The notes: generated by a model from the letters alone, not told the origin. A stretch of 45,288 bases of DNA from Rhodopirellula sp. SM50 (GCF_002289565.1 NZ_NTFY01000096.1:1-45288), one strand, 5' to 3'; counted from the first letter of the stretch, positions 1 through 9,043 are shown. A program made the numbers and translations.

Positions 1-175
1 ACCACCCTAACCGAAGCGACAAAAAGATGCAAAAAAAGGAAGCGTCATCACGCTCGACGCCCTTGACAATCCACGTTACATCTTACGCGTCAGGGCTCAC
101 AAAATCGACAGGCCGCTTGCGCCCTGTCGCTAAAATCTCGTCAAACAGGGGAATCGATACTCTGCAGCGTGAACG
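1..175. other. Window edge, no gene recognised
   Basis: This stretch lies downstream of the leftward PQQ-like gene. I see no convincing coding region, RNA gene or clear terminator in it. A short open frame starting at 27 runs on into the antisense of the PQQ-like gene and shows no family resemblance. Confidence 0.5.
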
Positions 176-1426
176 TTACCGGTTGCCGATGCAAACGAGA
201 TGCTCACGGGTGCGAACATACAACTTGCCGTCGGAGATCGCGGGTGAGGCGAACACCGATTCGCCGAGGGAGTTCTTGTGAACAATCTCGGGCGTACGCG
301 AGGCCTTCATCACGATGGTCTCGCCGTCGTCGGTGGTGAAGTAGACCCATCCGTTTGCCGTCACCAACGAGGCGCTGAAGTGACGGCCCAGGCGTTCTCG
401 CCAAACCCGCTCTCCGGTTCGGCTATCAAAGCAATGGGCGATGCCGCGGTCGTCGGCGATGAACAGCAAGCCGTTGGTGACGACCGGTGATGGCACGTAG
501 CTTTGCGCTTCGGTGACGTGCCAGTTGACGTGAGACTCGGTTACATCGCCGCTGCCGCCGGGACGAATCGACATCACATGGTAGGTCGGATAACCGGCGG
601 TCAAATAGAAGTTCTCGTTGTCATAGACCATCGAGGCGACAAACTGTTCGGTCGGGCCTTCGATCCACCAGAGTCGTTTTCCGGTCCGGGGATCGAACCC
701 CGCGACACGCTTGCTGCCCGTCATGACCGCTTGCACCGTTCCGTCGATCTCGCACAGCAGCGGGGTCGCGTAGCTGCGTGTTTGATGCACGCGCGGGGTT
801 TTCCAGACCAAATCGCCGGTCGATTGGTTGAGTGCCGCAAGGTAGGATTCTCCGTCGTGGTCGCCGTTGACGAGAATCAAGTCTTCGAACAAGACCGGAC
901 TGGTGCAGTAGCCGTGGATGCTGGAGAACGAGCCGACGGTGACCAGCCAGTCCTGATTGCCCTGGTGGTCGTATTTGGCCACGATCATTTCGCCGGGCTG
1001 GCCGCGTTCTCCGCTGGTGTCATCGGTTTGGAAGAACGTGACATACACGTGGCGATCGTCGGCTGCGGGGGTGCCCGAGGCGTGGCTGTTTAACTTGTGC
1101 ATCCCCTCCAACGGTGCTGCGATCACCTCGCGGGTCCATTTGATTTGCCCACCGGTGCGATCCAGGCAGTGCAACAACCGGGCATTGGTGCTCTCGTCGC
1201 ACGAGGTCAGGAAAATCGAATCTCCCGACAGGACGGGGGAAGAATAACCCGATCCGGTGATCGGGGTTTTCCACAGGATGTTTTTGCCGCTGGCGGCATC
1301 CCATTGCACCGGGACGCTCGTTTCACGACTGGTTCCATCGCCACGCGGTCCACGCCACTGCGGCCAATCCTCGGCATGGCAAAGGGAGCCGGCGACGATC
1401 ATCGCGAGCAGGAATCCGATTCTCAT
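176..1426 (-). CDS. Secreted PQQ-binding-like beta-propeller protein
   Basis: This 416-residue protein begins with a signal peptide (about residues 1-18, cleavage near CHA/ED), followed by the DWPQWRGPRGDG motif typical of planctomycete PQQ-like (BamB-like) propellers. Repeated blade motifs run through the rest, for example SGSGYSSPVL-like and SPVVTNGLLFIADDRG, ending in ASPAISDGKLYVRTREHLVCIG. The family folds as a seven- or eight-bladed propeller in the periplasm or at the cell surface. In planctomycetes its ligand and partner are usually unknown, and real PQQ binding is not shown. The ATG start at 1426 is fixed by the signal peptide. It is divergent from the SGNH-type gene. A broken relative lies at 21851-22214. 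Export and fold are clear; function is not. Confidence 0.85.
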   Translation of the reverse strand: MRIGFLLAMIVAGSLCHAEDWPQWRGPRGDGTSRETSVPVQWDAASGKNILWKTPITGSGYSSPVLSGDSIFLTSCDESTNARLLHCLDRTGGQIKWTREVIAAPLEGMHKLNSHASGTPAADDRHVYVTFFQTDDTSGERGQPGEMIVAKYDHQGNQDWLVTVGSFSSIHGYCTSPVLFEDLILVNGDHDGESYLAALNQSTGDLVWKTPRVHQTRSYATPLLCEIDGTVQAVMTGSKRVAGFDPRTGKRLWWIEGPTEQFVASMVYDNENFYLTAGYPTYHVMSIRPGGSGDVTESHVNWHVTEAQSYVPSPVVTNGLLFIADDRGIAHCFDSRTGERVWRERLGRHFSASLVTANGWVYFTTDDGETIVMKASRTPEIVHKNSLGESVFASPAISDGKLYVRTREHLVCIGNR

Positions 1427-1598
1427 CTTTTAACCTGTTACAAGTCTGCGGGGGGCGAGCGGGAGCCTCATGGATCTGGAAAGTATATTCGAATCGGAGC
1501 GTGTCCCGCAGCGGAGACGATTCACGTAGGATGTTGGCTGATTGATGAACTCCGTTCGCTCTTTTCGTTTCTTTTCTTCATCTCACTTTCGAATCAAC

Positions 1599-2576
1599 AT
1601 GAGAAGACTTCCCGTTTCTGTACTGCTGGTTTTGCTGGCCATCGTGTCCCCTCGGCAACTCCTCGGTGCGGATCCGTCGACGCAGGAGGCGACCAAAACA
1701 CTGAAGGTGCTGTTCATCGGCAACAGTTACACGGCCAGGCACCATTTGGCCGATGTGGTCAAAGCGATGATCCAGGAGGGACGACCGGGGCTGCAGGTCG
1801 AAGCCAAGACCGTCATCTATGGCGGCCGTCGGCTGGCCGACCACTGGCGTTTGGGCAGCCAGAACTTCATCCCTTTCGGGGACAACCAGGACGACATCAA
1901 GGCGACCATCAAAGCCTTGGAGGTTCAACTGAAGAAGGATTCGGGTGACAAGTACGCCAAGTATGCGGTCGAACGTCAACGAAAACTGTTGACCGAATAC
2001 GAGTCCACGCGAACGCGTTGGGACGTGGTGGTGTTGCAATCGTATCGCGACGACCTGGAGGGCGACGAGTCGTTGTATGCCCGGTACGCGCCGAAGTTTG
2101 CGGGGCTGGCGCATGCCCAAGGCGCTAAGGTCGTGTTGTACGAAACCACACCGACCACGCAAAACGCCAAGCCGCTGACGGAACAGCCCGATGCGAAATC
2201 GGTCTTGGAAAAGGCCGAGGCGATCGCCGCGCTGGCGGACAAGATTGATGCCGAGGTGGCACCGATGTCACTGGTGGCGCTGAAGTGTCAGCGCCAACGT
2301 CCTGACCTAACCCTGCGTTTTGTCAACGACGCCCACCTGAACCAAACGATGGCGTACCTGACCGCTTGCACGTTGTACGCTGCAATTCTGGATGCCGACC
2401 CCCGCGGGCTGAGCGTCGACTCGATCACCGACATCCGCTACTGGCAAAACAAAGACCGCACCAAGGACCGTGACAATCTGCCGATCAAGAAAGTCTTTTC
2501 CGAACAGGATCGGGCTGATCTGCAGCGGATCGCTTGGGAGGGGTACCAGGCGATGAAACAGATGCGGGGGCAGTAA
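1599..2576 (+). CDS. Secreted SGNH/GDSL-type hydrolase-like protein
   Basis: The protein has about 325 residues from the ATG at 1599. That start gives a clean signal peptide (residues 1-24, hydrophobic VSVLLVLLAIV, ending LLGA). An upstream in-frame ATG at 1542 would put extra residues before it and is less likely. Near the mature N-terminus, VLFIGNSYT matches SGNH block I, with Ser43 as candidate nucleophile. Near the C-terminus, VNDAHLNQ supplies an Asp and His spaced like block V. The family hydrolyses esters, often acetyl groups on carbohydrates; the substrate here cannot be told. It stands alone, facing away from the PQQ-like gene. A 29-bp inverted repeat follows its 3' end. Confidence 0.75.
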   Translation: MRRLPVSVLLVLLAIVSPRQLLGADPSTQEATKTLKVLFIGNSYTARHHLADVVKAMIQEGRPGLQVEAKTVIYGGRRLADHWRLGSQNFIPFGDNQDDIKATIKALEVQLKKDSGDKYAKYAVERQRKLLTEYESTRTRWDVVVLQSYRDDLEGDESLYARYAPKFAGLAHAQGAKVVLYETTPTTQNAKPLTEQPDAKSVLEKAEAIAALADKIDAEVAPMSLVALKCQRQRPDLTLRFVNDAHLNQTMAYLTACTLYAAILDADPRGLSVDSITDIRYWQNKDRTKDRDNLPIKKVFSEQDRADLQRIAWEGYQAMKQMRGQ

Positions 2577-2582
2577 GCCGCG

Positions 2583-2610
2583 GGCGCTGGACCTGGCGGC
2601 GCTGGACCTG
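2583..2610 (+). repeat. 13-bp direct repeat just after the SGNH gene
   Basis: GGCGCTGGACCTG occurs at 2583-2595 and again at 2598-2610, seven bases after the stop codon of the SGNH-type gene. It is a short local duplication of unknown meaning. Confidence 0.5.
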
Positions 2611-2716
2611 ACGACGGTCCGTGCGTCTGGGACGCTTCCGCGACGGCTTCAACCCCAAGGTTCAATCCGGATGTGGCACTCCAGCAGTATTAGAGAGCGA
2701 GTCATCGGAAATCATA

Positions 2717-2789
2717 CCCACGGATGGCAGCGCGAACCCACGGATTTTTAGCACACTGTCATCCGTGGGTTCGCGCTGCCATCCGTGGG
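2717..2789. repeat. Perfect 29-bp inverted repeat between convergent genes
   Basis: The left arm (2717-2745) and right arm (2761-2789) are perfect reverse complements, separated by 15 bases. Each arm itself contains CCCACGGAT twice in direct orientation, so the whole is a repeat of repeats. It sits between the 3' ends of the SGNH-type gene (+) and parA (-). It could fold in either transcript and act as a bidirectional terminator or 3' stabiliser, but there is no T-run after it on the plus strand. It is more likely a dispersed palindromic element that tolerates convergent gene ends. Confidence 0.85.
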
Positions 2790-2869
2790 CTCATTGTTAG
2801 TCCCATCGCTCCGCAAGTGACAGCCTGCACCTTTTCCGCGGCACCCTGAATCTGAAAGTTGCCAAAGAG

Positions 2870-3691
2870 CTAGGCGGCCATGCGTTCGAGCATCTCAGCG
2901 TTTTGTTCTTGTGCGATGACTTCTTCGGCCAGGGCTTGGTAGTCGATCGAGCCGTTGCTTTGGGGTGCGTACTGGAAGATCGACTGTCCGAAGCTGGGGG
3001 CTTCGGCCAAACGCACATTGCGACGGATGCGAGTGTCGAAGAACCGGGCGCCGCGGAAGAACTCGCGACCGCCTTTGGTGGCTTGAAAGAATTCGTCGAT
3101 GTCCGTGCTGACTTCGGCCGCCAATCGGGTGTTGGAATCGTACATGCAGAGCATGACGCCGGAGAGACGAAGTTGGTCGTTGAGACGGCGTGAGACGACT
3201 TCGATCGTGCGCAGCAGTTTGCTGAGGCCGTGCAGGGCGAGGAAGTGGGGTTGCAGCGGCAGGAAGACTTCATTGACCGCCACCAGGGCGTTGACGGTCA
3301 GCACACCCAAGCTGGGCGGGCAGTCCAGGATCAGGTAGTCGTATTCGTCGGGGTCGTCGTCGAGTCGGTCACGGAGGATCATTTCTCGACCGACTTCGCC
3401 GGCCAGTTCCAATTCCGCGGCGGCCAGGTCCAGATTCGAAGGGACGACGCACAGATTGTCGTTGACGCGCCGTTTGGCTTCGGAGATCGACGCGTCCCCA
3501 CAGAGGATTTCGTACATGCTGGGCTGGTCGTCGACTGCGGTGATGCCGAGGTGCAGCGAGGCGTGGGCCTGGGGGTCCAGATCCATCACGCAGACACGCC
3601 GACCGGATTGGGCCAGGGCTGCCGAAAGGTTCACCGAACTGGTGGTTTTTCCAACCCCGCCTTTCTGGTTGATCACAGCGATGGAACGCAT
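2870..3691 (-). CDS. ParA/Soj family ATPase
   Basis: A 273-residue ParA-type ATPase. The deviant Walker A motif KGGVGKTT lies at residues 10-17, with both the signature lysine (K10) and the P-loop lysine (K15). DLDPQAHASLHLG follows, then the Walker B-like region YLILDCPPSLG. These proteins dimerise on ATP, bind DNA non-specifically and position chromosomes, plasmids or protein cargo. The ATG at 3691 has AAGGA nine bases upstream; an in-frame start nine codons earlier lacks this. No ParB or parS-like palindrome was seen nearby, so this is an orphan ParA, perhaps a cargo-positioning type. The small gene upstream is co-oriented, 92 bases away, and may be co-transcribed. Confidence 0.9.
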   Translation of the reverse strand: MRSIAVINQKGGVGKTTSSVNLSAALAQSGRRVCVMDLDPQAHASLHLGITAVDDQPSMYEILCGDASISEAKRRVNDNLCVVPSNLDLAAAELELAGEVGREMILRDRLDDDPDEYDYLILDCPPSLGVLTVNALVAVNEVFLPLQPHFLALHGLSKLLRTIEVVSRRLNDQLRLSGVMLCMYDSNTRLAAEVSTDIDEFFQATKGGREFFRGARFFDTRIRRNVRLAEAPSFGQSIFQYAPQSNGSIDYQALAEEVIAQEQNAEMLERMAA

Positions 3692-3783
3692 GGTTTCATT
3701 TCCTTGGAAAATATTCACGTCGATTCGAACGACGTTTTGGGGGAGGTGTTAGCGTCAGAGCCGGGCAGGCTGACCGGGATCGA

Positions 3784-4125
3784 TCAGGCCGCGACTTTGC
3801 GGTTCAGGTTCTGTTCGGCTGGGCCCTTGGGCTCCTGTTGAAGCTTCTCAAAGGCAAGCAGAACTTCGTGTAAATCGGAATCGATCACGACCACGTCGTC
3901 GGCAAAATCGTCCAGCCAGGCGCTGTTGCAGCGTTGGGCGCTGAGCAGCAACCGGGCGAGCATTTTGATGGGCACGGAACTGGTTTTTTTGGGGCCGGTG
4001 CCCGCAATTTGATCCAGTTCACGTAGCCATCGGGGATCCGATCGGGGTGGTCGGTGGTACTCTGATGGATCGTCTTCGGACCAGACTCTCCATCCCGCCT
4101 GCAATCGCTGATCAAAGTTGCTCAT
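3784..4125 (-). CDS. Hypothetical protein upstream of parA
   Basis: A 113-residue soluble protein with no recognised family. The first third is charged and rich in Trp, Arg and Pro. The middle has a helical stretch around PIKMLARLLLSAQ, followed by an acidic segment, and the C-terminus is Lys/Gln-rich. There is no signal peptide or membrane segment. The ATG at 4125 is preferred over a TTG one codon earlier. Its position and strand ahead of parA suggest it could be the ParA partner or regulator, as small co-transcribed proteins often are, but this is inference from context only. Confidence 0.6.
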   Translation of the reverse strand: MSNFDQRLQAGWRVWSEDDPSEYHRPPRSDPRWLRELDQIAGTGPKKTSSVPIKMLARLLLSAQRCNSAWLDDFADDVVVIDSDLHEVLLAFEKLQQEPKGPAEQNLNRKVAA

Positions 4126-4296
4126 CAATTTCTATGGTCGATCGAAATCCAAAGGTTAGTGGCGTCGGCAAACCGACGGGTATGCGTAACCGGTATCGAC
4201 TTTGACGGCTGGGAAAGTAAAGGCGAATTGAATGATTTTGCCGGTTATCCCAGTTTCACGGTCGGGGGAGGCGAGCCTGTTTCGTGGGTCCCTCAG

Positions 4297-4325
4297 TTGA
4301 CAGGTCGGCCATGCGGCGCTATTCT
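4297..4325 (+). promoter_or_regulatory. Sigma-70-like promoter upstream of tex
   Basis: A perfect TTGACA at 4297-4302 is followed, after exactly 17 bases, by TATTCT at 4320-4325 (four of six matches to TATAAT). Transcription would begin near 4332, about 205 bases before the tex start codon. The sequence match is good, but sigma-70 consensus rules are not well tested in planctomycetes. Confidence 0.5.
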
Positions 4326-4380
4326 CGCGCGGCGAACACTGGGGGGGAACTCGTTGTGAATTGAGATTCCACCCGGATCG

Positions 4381-4398
4381 CCCCACGTGGGGATTTTT
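4381..4398 (+). terminator. Small hairpin with T-run in the tex leader
   Basis: The self-complementary CCCCACGTGGGG (4381-4392) is followed by ATTTTT. It can form a four-pair GC stem with a four-base loop, extended by CGGA/TCCG flanks in an alternative fold. It lies about 50 bases after the predicted start of transcription and 138 bases before tex. It could be an attenuator or the end of a short leader RNA. The stem is short for an efficient terminator. Confidence 0.3.
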
Positions 4399-4536
4399 CC
4401 GCTGCGGATGTCAAATGCCGATTTCGGCGTCCGGCAACGCGGCACACCAACGATTCCTGGATCGCCGCCCGTGTTGGTGCTTTGTTGGCACCGGCGTTGT
4501 GCGTGGCGTCCGGACCAACACCGAGACCGACTGATC

Positions 4537-7500
4537 ATGGCTGTCGATCTAGAAGCCATCGCCCGACGCGGGCGATGCGACGCATCGAGTCTGAAACTTG
4601 CCTTGCCGCTGATTGAGCAGGGCTATGAAGCGCCTTTCTTAGCACGTTACCGTCGCGACGAACTCGGCGGGCTGGACGAAGCGACGCTGTGGAATCTGAA
4701 AGCGGCCGTCGATGCAGAGAAGTCTCTGGCCGATTATCGCGACGAATTGCACGAACTGTGGCAGTCCACCCCGCTGGCCGACCCGGCCATCGGTGACGCG
4801 ATTCGAAAAAGCGGCTCCAATCGAACGCTGCAACGGCTCGGTAAACGACTCCGGCAAGAAACCTCCGCCGGAATCGACTCCGACGCCAATCGCTTGGCCG
4901 TGCGGATGCTCAATCCCCAAAAAGGTGACCCGTCCGATCCCGCCGCGGTCGTCGAAAAATTGGAATCGATCTCCGATGCCGCCGCGGCCGTCGAAGGGCT
5001 GCCCAAGGCGATTCCCGGCCGACTGGCCGGTGACCCACGCGTGATCAGCGCTGCGGTGCGTTGGCTGAGCCGGAATGCAAAACTCCATATCTCCGATGTC
5101 CACGATCCCCACATCGCGGCGGCGGAAAATGAGCAGGCCCAAGCCGCCAAAGCTAAGGCCAAGGCCGAAGCCAAGGCCGTGAAAGCGAGCGGGGCCGCCG
5201 AGACGAACACTGCCGAGGCCGACGCCCCGGCGACCGAGGCTGCCGAACAGACTCCTGCCGAACAGGCTCCTGCCGCCGAGGCAGCGACCGCGCAATCTGA
5301 AGCCGCGGCTCCCGGCGAATCCTCCTCCGGCGAATCCACTGGCGCTGAGGCAGTTTCGGCCGAACCGTCGACCGAAGCGGAATCGCCAACCGCCGAGTCG
5401 GCGATAGCCGCTGAGCCCGACGCGACGACCGCGGCCGAAACGGCATCGGCGGCCGAAGCGGTGACCGAGCCGTCCGAGTCGGCTGACTCCGACGCACAAG
5501 CCAGCCAGAACGAACCTGCCAACGCCGAAGGCGAACCGCCGGCGGCCGCCGAAGGCAGTACGGCCGCCGAAGGCAGTACGGCCGCCGAAGGCAGTACGGC
5601 CGCCGAAGGCAGTACGGCCGCCGAAGGCAGTACAGCCGCCGAAGGCAGCACTCCTGCGGAATCGGATCTGCCGGGGTTCAAGCCGGATCCGGACGAGAAG
5701 CCGGCGGGAAAGAAATCGAAGGCGAAGGCATCGACGCCGAAAAAACAGAAAAAAATCTCGCCCCGCCAGCGTCGCCGTCGGTGGCTGGTCAGCGTCCTGA
5801 AACCCTTGGAAGGGAAGCGGATACCGGCGACCAAGTTGAGCGCGTTTCAAGTCGTCATGCTCGGCCGGGCGTTGCGCAGTCAGGTCGCGGTGTGTGCGTT
5901 TGAGTACGACGCGGCAAAGTTGGTCGCTGAAATCAAGCGCGCGGTGGTTGCATTGAACCCGGGGCTGGAATCCACCCTGGGTGACGTGGTGATGCAACAT
6001 GAAGCCGACATCCGCGAGGCCGCCGAGGCGGCTTGGTGGGATGAGCTTCACGAGCGTGCGTCGGCACGGCTGGTCAGCGTCGTGGCGGACCACTTGCGCC
6101 GCCAGGTCAACCGCGGGCCCGTCGAAGCGAAGGTCGTGATGTCGATCGATGCCGTCGGGCCGAAGACCGCCGCGACGGCCATTGTGTCGTCGGACGGCCG
6201 CGTGCTGCACGGCGAAGATCTGCCCTGTCAGCTGTCCGGCAGTGTGCGTGGGCAAACCGTCGCCAAGATGGGCGAATTGATCCATCACTATCACGTCGAT
6301 CTGGTCGTCGTCAGCAACGGGCCGGCCCGACGCGCCTGCTTGATCGCGCTGGGAGACTTGATCGCACAAAGCCCCGATCATTCGGTTCGCTGGACGGTCG
6401 CCGATCGCTCCGGAGCGGATACCTATTCCAGCAGCGACGTGGCCAATTCCGAGATGCGGTCGACTCCGCGGCGGTTCCGTGCCGCGGCCTGGATCGCATT
6501 TTCCGTGTTGCATCCGCCCCAAGCCTACGCAAAAGTTGATCCGTTGCGACTGCGACTGGCGTCGTTCCAAAGTGAATTGTCCGAAGACGCGTTGTCGATT
6601 TCGCTGGGGCACATCATGTCCAGTGGCGCGTCACGTGGCGGAGTGGATAGCAACGCCGCGCCGTTGGGTTGGTTGCAGCAACTGCCCGGCATGAACCCCG
6701 ACGTGGCACGCTCGTTGATCACGCGACGCGAACAAAACCTGCTGCGTTCGCGTCAGGAACTGCTGGAACTGGAAGGCTGGGAATCGGTCGTCCAGACCCG
6801 CCAGGCGATTCCGTTCCTGCGCGTCTTCGAAAGCGACGAAGTGCTCGACGGGACCTTGATCCATCCGGACGACTACGGGTTGGCCAAGAAACTGGCCACG
6901 GCGCTGGAAATCGAATTGCCCCCGCCGGCTCCCCCAGGGTACGAAGCGCCCAGCTACGAAAAACTGGCCGACCTCGCCGAACCCAAATTGGTCGACGCGA
7001 CCCAACCCAAGCAACCGGCTCCGGTCGAAGATTTCGATCATGCCGGCGAAAAGGCGGGTGAATTCAAGATCGGTGACGACGCCAACGCAGCCGAGTCGTC
7101 GGATCCGGCGGCCGCCACAGAGTCCGCCGAGTCAGCTGCCGCAGAGACGTCTACTGAAACGCCCGCTGAAACAGCTGCGGAGAACGTCAGTGAAATCGCG
7201 TCCGCCGAGCCGGCTGCCGATGCCGCGCCAGACGCCGCGGCGTCCGATTCGACGTCAACTCAGCAGCCAGACGCTGCCCAGGAACCTGAAAGTCAGGACT
7301 CCGAGTCCAAGACGACCGACAGCGAGGGCGCGGCCACGGCCGAGTCGACCAGTCCTGGGCCGGAGAACGCCAGCCCCGAACCGATCAAGCGTTCCCTTCC
7401 CGAACGCGCCAAGATCGACAAGTGCATCAAGGAATGGCAGGTGGGTCGGCACCGCGTGAACCAATTGGTCGGATGGTTGTGTGATCCGTTTGGTGAAACA

Positions 7501-8508
7501 GCGATCAGCAATGATCCGCCCGGCGTGCTCGACACGATGCCCACACTGAAGACGCTCAAGCCGGGCGATCAGGTCGTCGGCGTCGTCGTCGGGGTGATGA
7601 GCTTTGGCGTGTTTGTCGAATTGGCCCCCGATTGCAGCGGACTGATTCACGTCAGTCGCTTGAGCGACGGATACGTGGAAGATCTCAATGAAGCGATTCA
7701 GGTCGGTGATGTGGTCACCGCTTGGGTGACCGGGATCGACGAAAAACGACGCCGCGTCGGCTTGAGTGCGCTGTCGCCCCAGCAGGAAGAGCGGCTTGAG
7801 AAAGAGCGGCACAATCGCGAAGCCGGCGGAGGTCGTGGCGGTTACCGACGCGACGCCCGTTCGGGCGGCGGCCAGGGACGACAAGGTGCCGGGCGCTCGG
7901 GCGGCGGACAAGGTCAACGCAGCGGTCAGCCACAACCGGCCGCTCAAGGTGCCGGCGCGGCACGCGGTGATCAACCGGCCGGCGGTCGCGGCGGACAGGG
8001 ACGCGGCGGCCAAGGTCGCGGCGGACAGGGACGCGGAGGCCAAGGTCGCGGCGGACAGGGACGCGGAGGCCAAGGCCGTGGCGGACGAGGCGGCCAGGGT
8101 GGCCGCGGTGGTCGTGATTCGCGAAAACCACGCCAGCCTGAATCCTATCGCGTGGTCGCCAAGCCGGAAGCAAAACCGCTCACCGATGCGATGCAAAAGG
8201 GAGACGAACCGCTGCGTTCGTTCGGCGATCTGTTGCAGTTCTATTCCAAACAGGATGACACGCCCGCGGCAAAGGAGTCCAAACCCAAGTCGGACGCTGC
8301 TAAATCGGACGCTGCCAAGTCGGACACTGCCAAGGCTGAAACCGCCGCTACTGAAACGGCCAAACCGGTCGAGCAAGCGACGGCGGCGACCCCACCGGCA
8401 CCGGTTCAAGCGGCCGTCGGCGGTGAAGCCGGCCAACCTGACTCATCGGGGCAAGCCGCCAGCCCCAGCGACGCGGGGGCCGATAAGCCAACGGAGGCGT
8501 CGGAATGA
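4537..8508 (+). CDS. tex: Tex-family S1 RNA-binding protein with RGG tail
   Basis: A 1323-residue Tex homologue; typical Tex proteins are about 720-790. The Tex core starts at the chosen ATG (MAVDLEAIARRG), a YqgF/RNase H-like domain lies near 529-560 onward, helix-hairpin-helix near 709-752 (LPGMNPDVARSLITRRE), and the S1 domain near 1002-1077 (GVVVGVMSFGVFVELAPDCSG). Three insertions explain the extra length: an Ala/Glu/Pro-rich stretch (about 196-414) splitting the N-terminal region and ending in a basic KKQKK/RQRRRR patch, a second Ala/Glu/Ser stretch (about 842-951), and a C-terminal Gly-Gln-Arg tail (about 1098-1198) followed by an Ala/Lys/Thr-rich end. Tex acts in the cytoplasm on transcription and RNA. 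An in-frame ATG at 4387 would add 50 residues unlike Tex. The stop overlaps the next start (ATGA). Confidence 0.92.
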   Translation: MAVDLEAIARRGRCDASSLKLALPLIEQGYEAPFLARYRRDELGGLDEATLWNLKAAVDAEKSLADYRDELHELWQSTPLADPAIGDAIRKSGSNRTLQRLGKRLRQETSAGIDSDANRLAVRMLNPQKGDPSDPAAVVEKLESISDAAAAVEGLPKAIPGRLAGDPRVISAAVRWLSRNAKLHISDVHDPHIAAAENEQAQAAKAKAKAEAKAVKASGAAETNTAEADAPATEAAEQTPAEQAPAAEAATAQSEAAAPGESSSGESTGAEAVSAEPSTEAESPTAESAIAAEPDATTAAETASAAEAVTEPSESADSDAQASQNEPANAEGEPPAAAEGSTAAEGSTAAEGSTAAEGSTAAEGSTAAEGSTPAESDLPGFKPDPDEKPAGKKSKAKASTPKKQKKISPRQRRRRWLVSVLKPLEGKRIPATKLSAFQVVMLGRALRSQVAVCAFEYDAAKLVAEIKRAVVALNPGLESTLGDVVMQHEADIREAAEAAWWDELHERASARLVSVVADHLRRQVNRGPVEAKVVMSIDAVGPKTAATAIVSSDGRVLHGEDLPCQLSGSVRGQTVAKMGELIHHYHVDLVVVSNGPARRACLIALGDLIAQSPDHSVRWTVADRSGADTYSSSDVANSEMRSTPRRFRAAAWIAFSVLHPPQAYAKVDPLRLRLASFQSELSEDALSISLGHIMSSGASRGGVDSNAAPLGWLQQLPGMNPDVARSLITRREQNLLRSRQELLELEGWESVVQTRQAIPFLRVFESDEVLDGTLIHPDDYGLAKKLATALEIELPPPAPPGYEAPSYEKLADLAEPKLVDATQPKQPAPVEDFDHAGEKAGEFKIGDDANAAESSDPAAATESAESAAAETSTETPAETAAENVSEIASAEPAADAAPDAAASDSTSTQQPDAAQEPESQDSESKTTDSEGAATAESTSPGPENASPEPIKRSLPERAKIDKCIKEWQVGRHRVNQLVGWLCDPFGETAISNDPPGVLDTMPTLKTLKPGDQVVGVVVGVMSFGVFVELAPDCSGLIHVSRLSDGYVEDLNEAIQVGDVVTAWVTGIDEKRRRVGLSALSPQQEERLEKERHNREAGGGRGGYRRDARSGGGQGRQGAGRSGGGQGQRSGQPQPAAQGAGAARGDQPAGGRGGQGRGGQGRGGQGRGGQGRGGQGRGGQGRGGRGGQGGRGGRDSRKPRQPESYRVVAKPEAKPLTDAMQKGDEPLRSFGDLLQFYSKQDDTPAAKESKPKSDAAKSDAAKSDTAKAETAATETAKPVEQATAATPPAPVQAAVGGEAGQPDSSGQAASPSDAGADKPTEASE
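5545..5652 (+). repeat. Six 18-bp tandem repeats inside tex
   Basis: Six consecutive copies of an 18-bp unit (GCCGCCGAAGGCAGTACG, last two copies slightly changed) encode the hexapeptide AAEGST over and over in the first acidic insertion of Tex. Copies are nearly identical at the DNA level, which points to recent expansion and probable copy-number variation between strains. Confidence 0.95.
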
Positions 8509-8996
8509 AGGATGATTTTCAATCCCGTCTGGAATCGGCGATCCAACGGGGGCAGCGGCGACGCGATCATTCGGCCAGCGAAGCGAAGCGCAAGGAGTTG
8601 ACCGAGGAGGAGCTGAAGCGGCTGCACACGTCCTATCGGCTCTCGCTGTCCGAGCGAATCGAAGGCAAGATGCGCAGCATCATCGATGCCTTCCCGGGGT
8701 TTCGTCAGGAAGCCCTGTTCGGCGAAGTCGGTTGGGGAACGGCGTGTTATCGTGATGATTTGAGAATCAAAAGCGGACGGCGATCCAACGCCTACAGTCG
8801 ATTCGAAATGGTCATCCGCCCCTACAGCGATCTCCGCGTGTTGGATTTGAAGGGCAAGGCGACCGTCGAAAACCGCGAGATCTTCAATCGGTCTCTGTTC
8901 CGCAACATCGAGGAAGTCGATGTCGAAGAATTCGAAGACGTGATTGACGCTTGGACGATCGAATATGCCGAGCAATACGCGGCCCGATCGGCGTAG
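8505..8996 (+). CDS. Conserved-looking hypothetical protein after tex
   Basis: A 163-residue cytoplasmic protein with no family I can name. The N-terminal 50 residues are strongly charged and probably helical (QRGQRRRDHSASEAKRKEL). The rest looks like an alpha/beta domain with regular hydrophobic spacing (FEMVIRPYSDLRVLDLKG). It has no signal peptide or membrane segment. Its ATG overlaps the tex stop codon in an ATGA arrangement, so the two are translationally coupled, and a role alongside Tex is plausible but not shown. Confidence 0.75.
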   Translation: MKDDFQSRLESAIQRGQRRRDHSASEAKRKELTEEELKRLHTSYRLSLSERIEGKMRSIIDAFPGFRQEALFGEVGWGTACYRDDLRIKSGRRSNAYSRFEMVIRPYSDLRVLDLKGKATVENREIFNRSLFRNIEEVDVEEFEDVIDAWTIEYAEQYAARSA

Positions 8997-9043
8997 AACG
9001 AAGTTCAGTTCCAGATTGCAAGCTCCCCGTTCCAAGAATCAAG

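Noticed and set aside
4639..6612. 657-codon open frame antisense to tex, and another at 7255-8436
   Set aside because: They mirror the codon bias and Ala/Gly repeats of tex, have no family resemblance or ribosome-binding site, and read as low-complexity Arg/Gly/Phe sequence.
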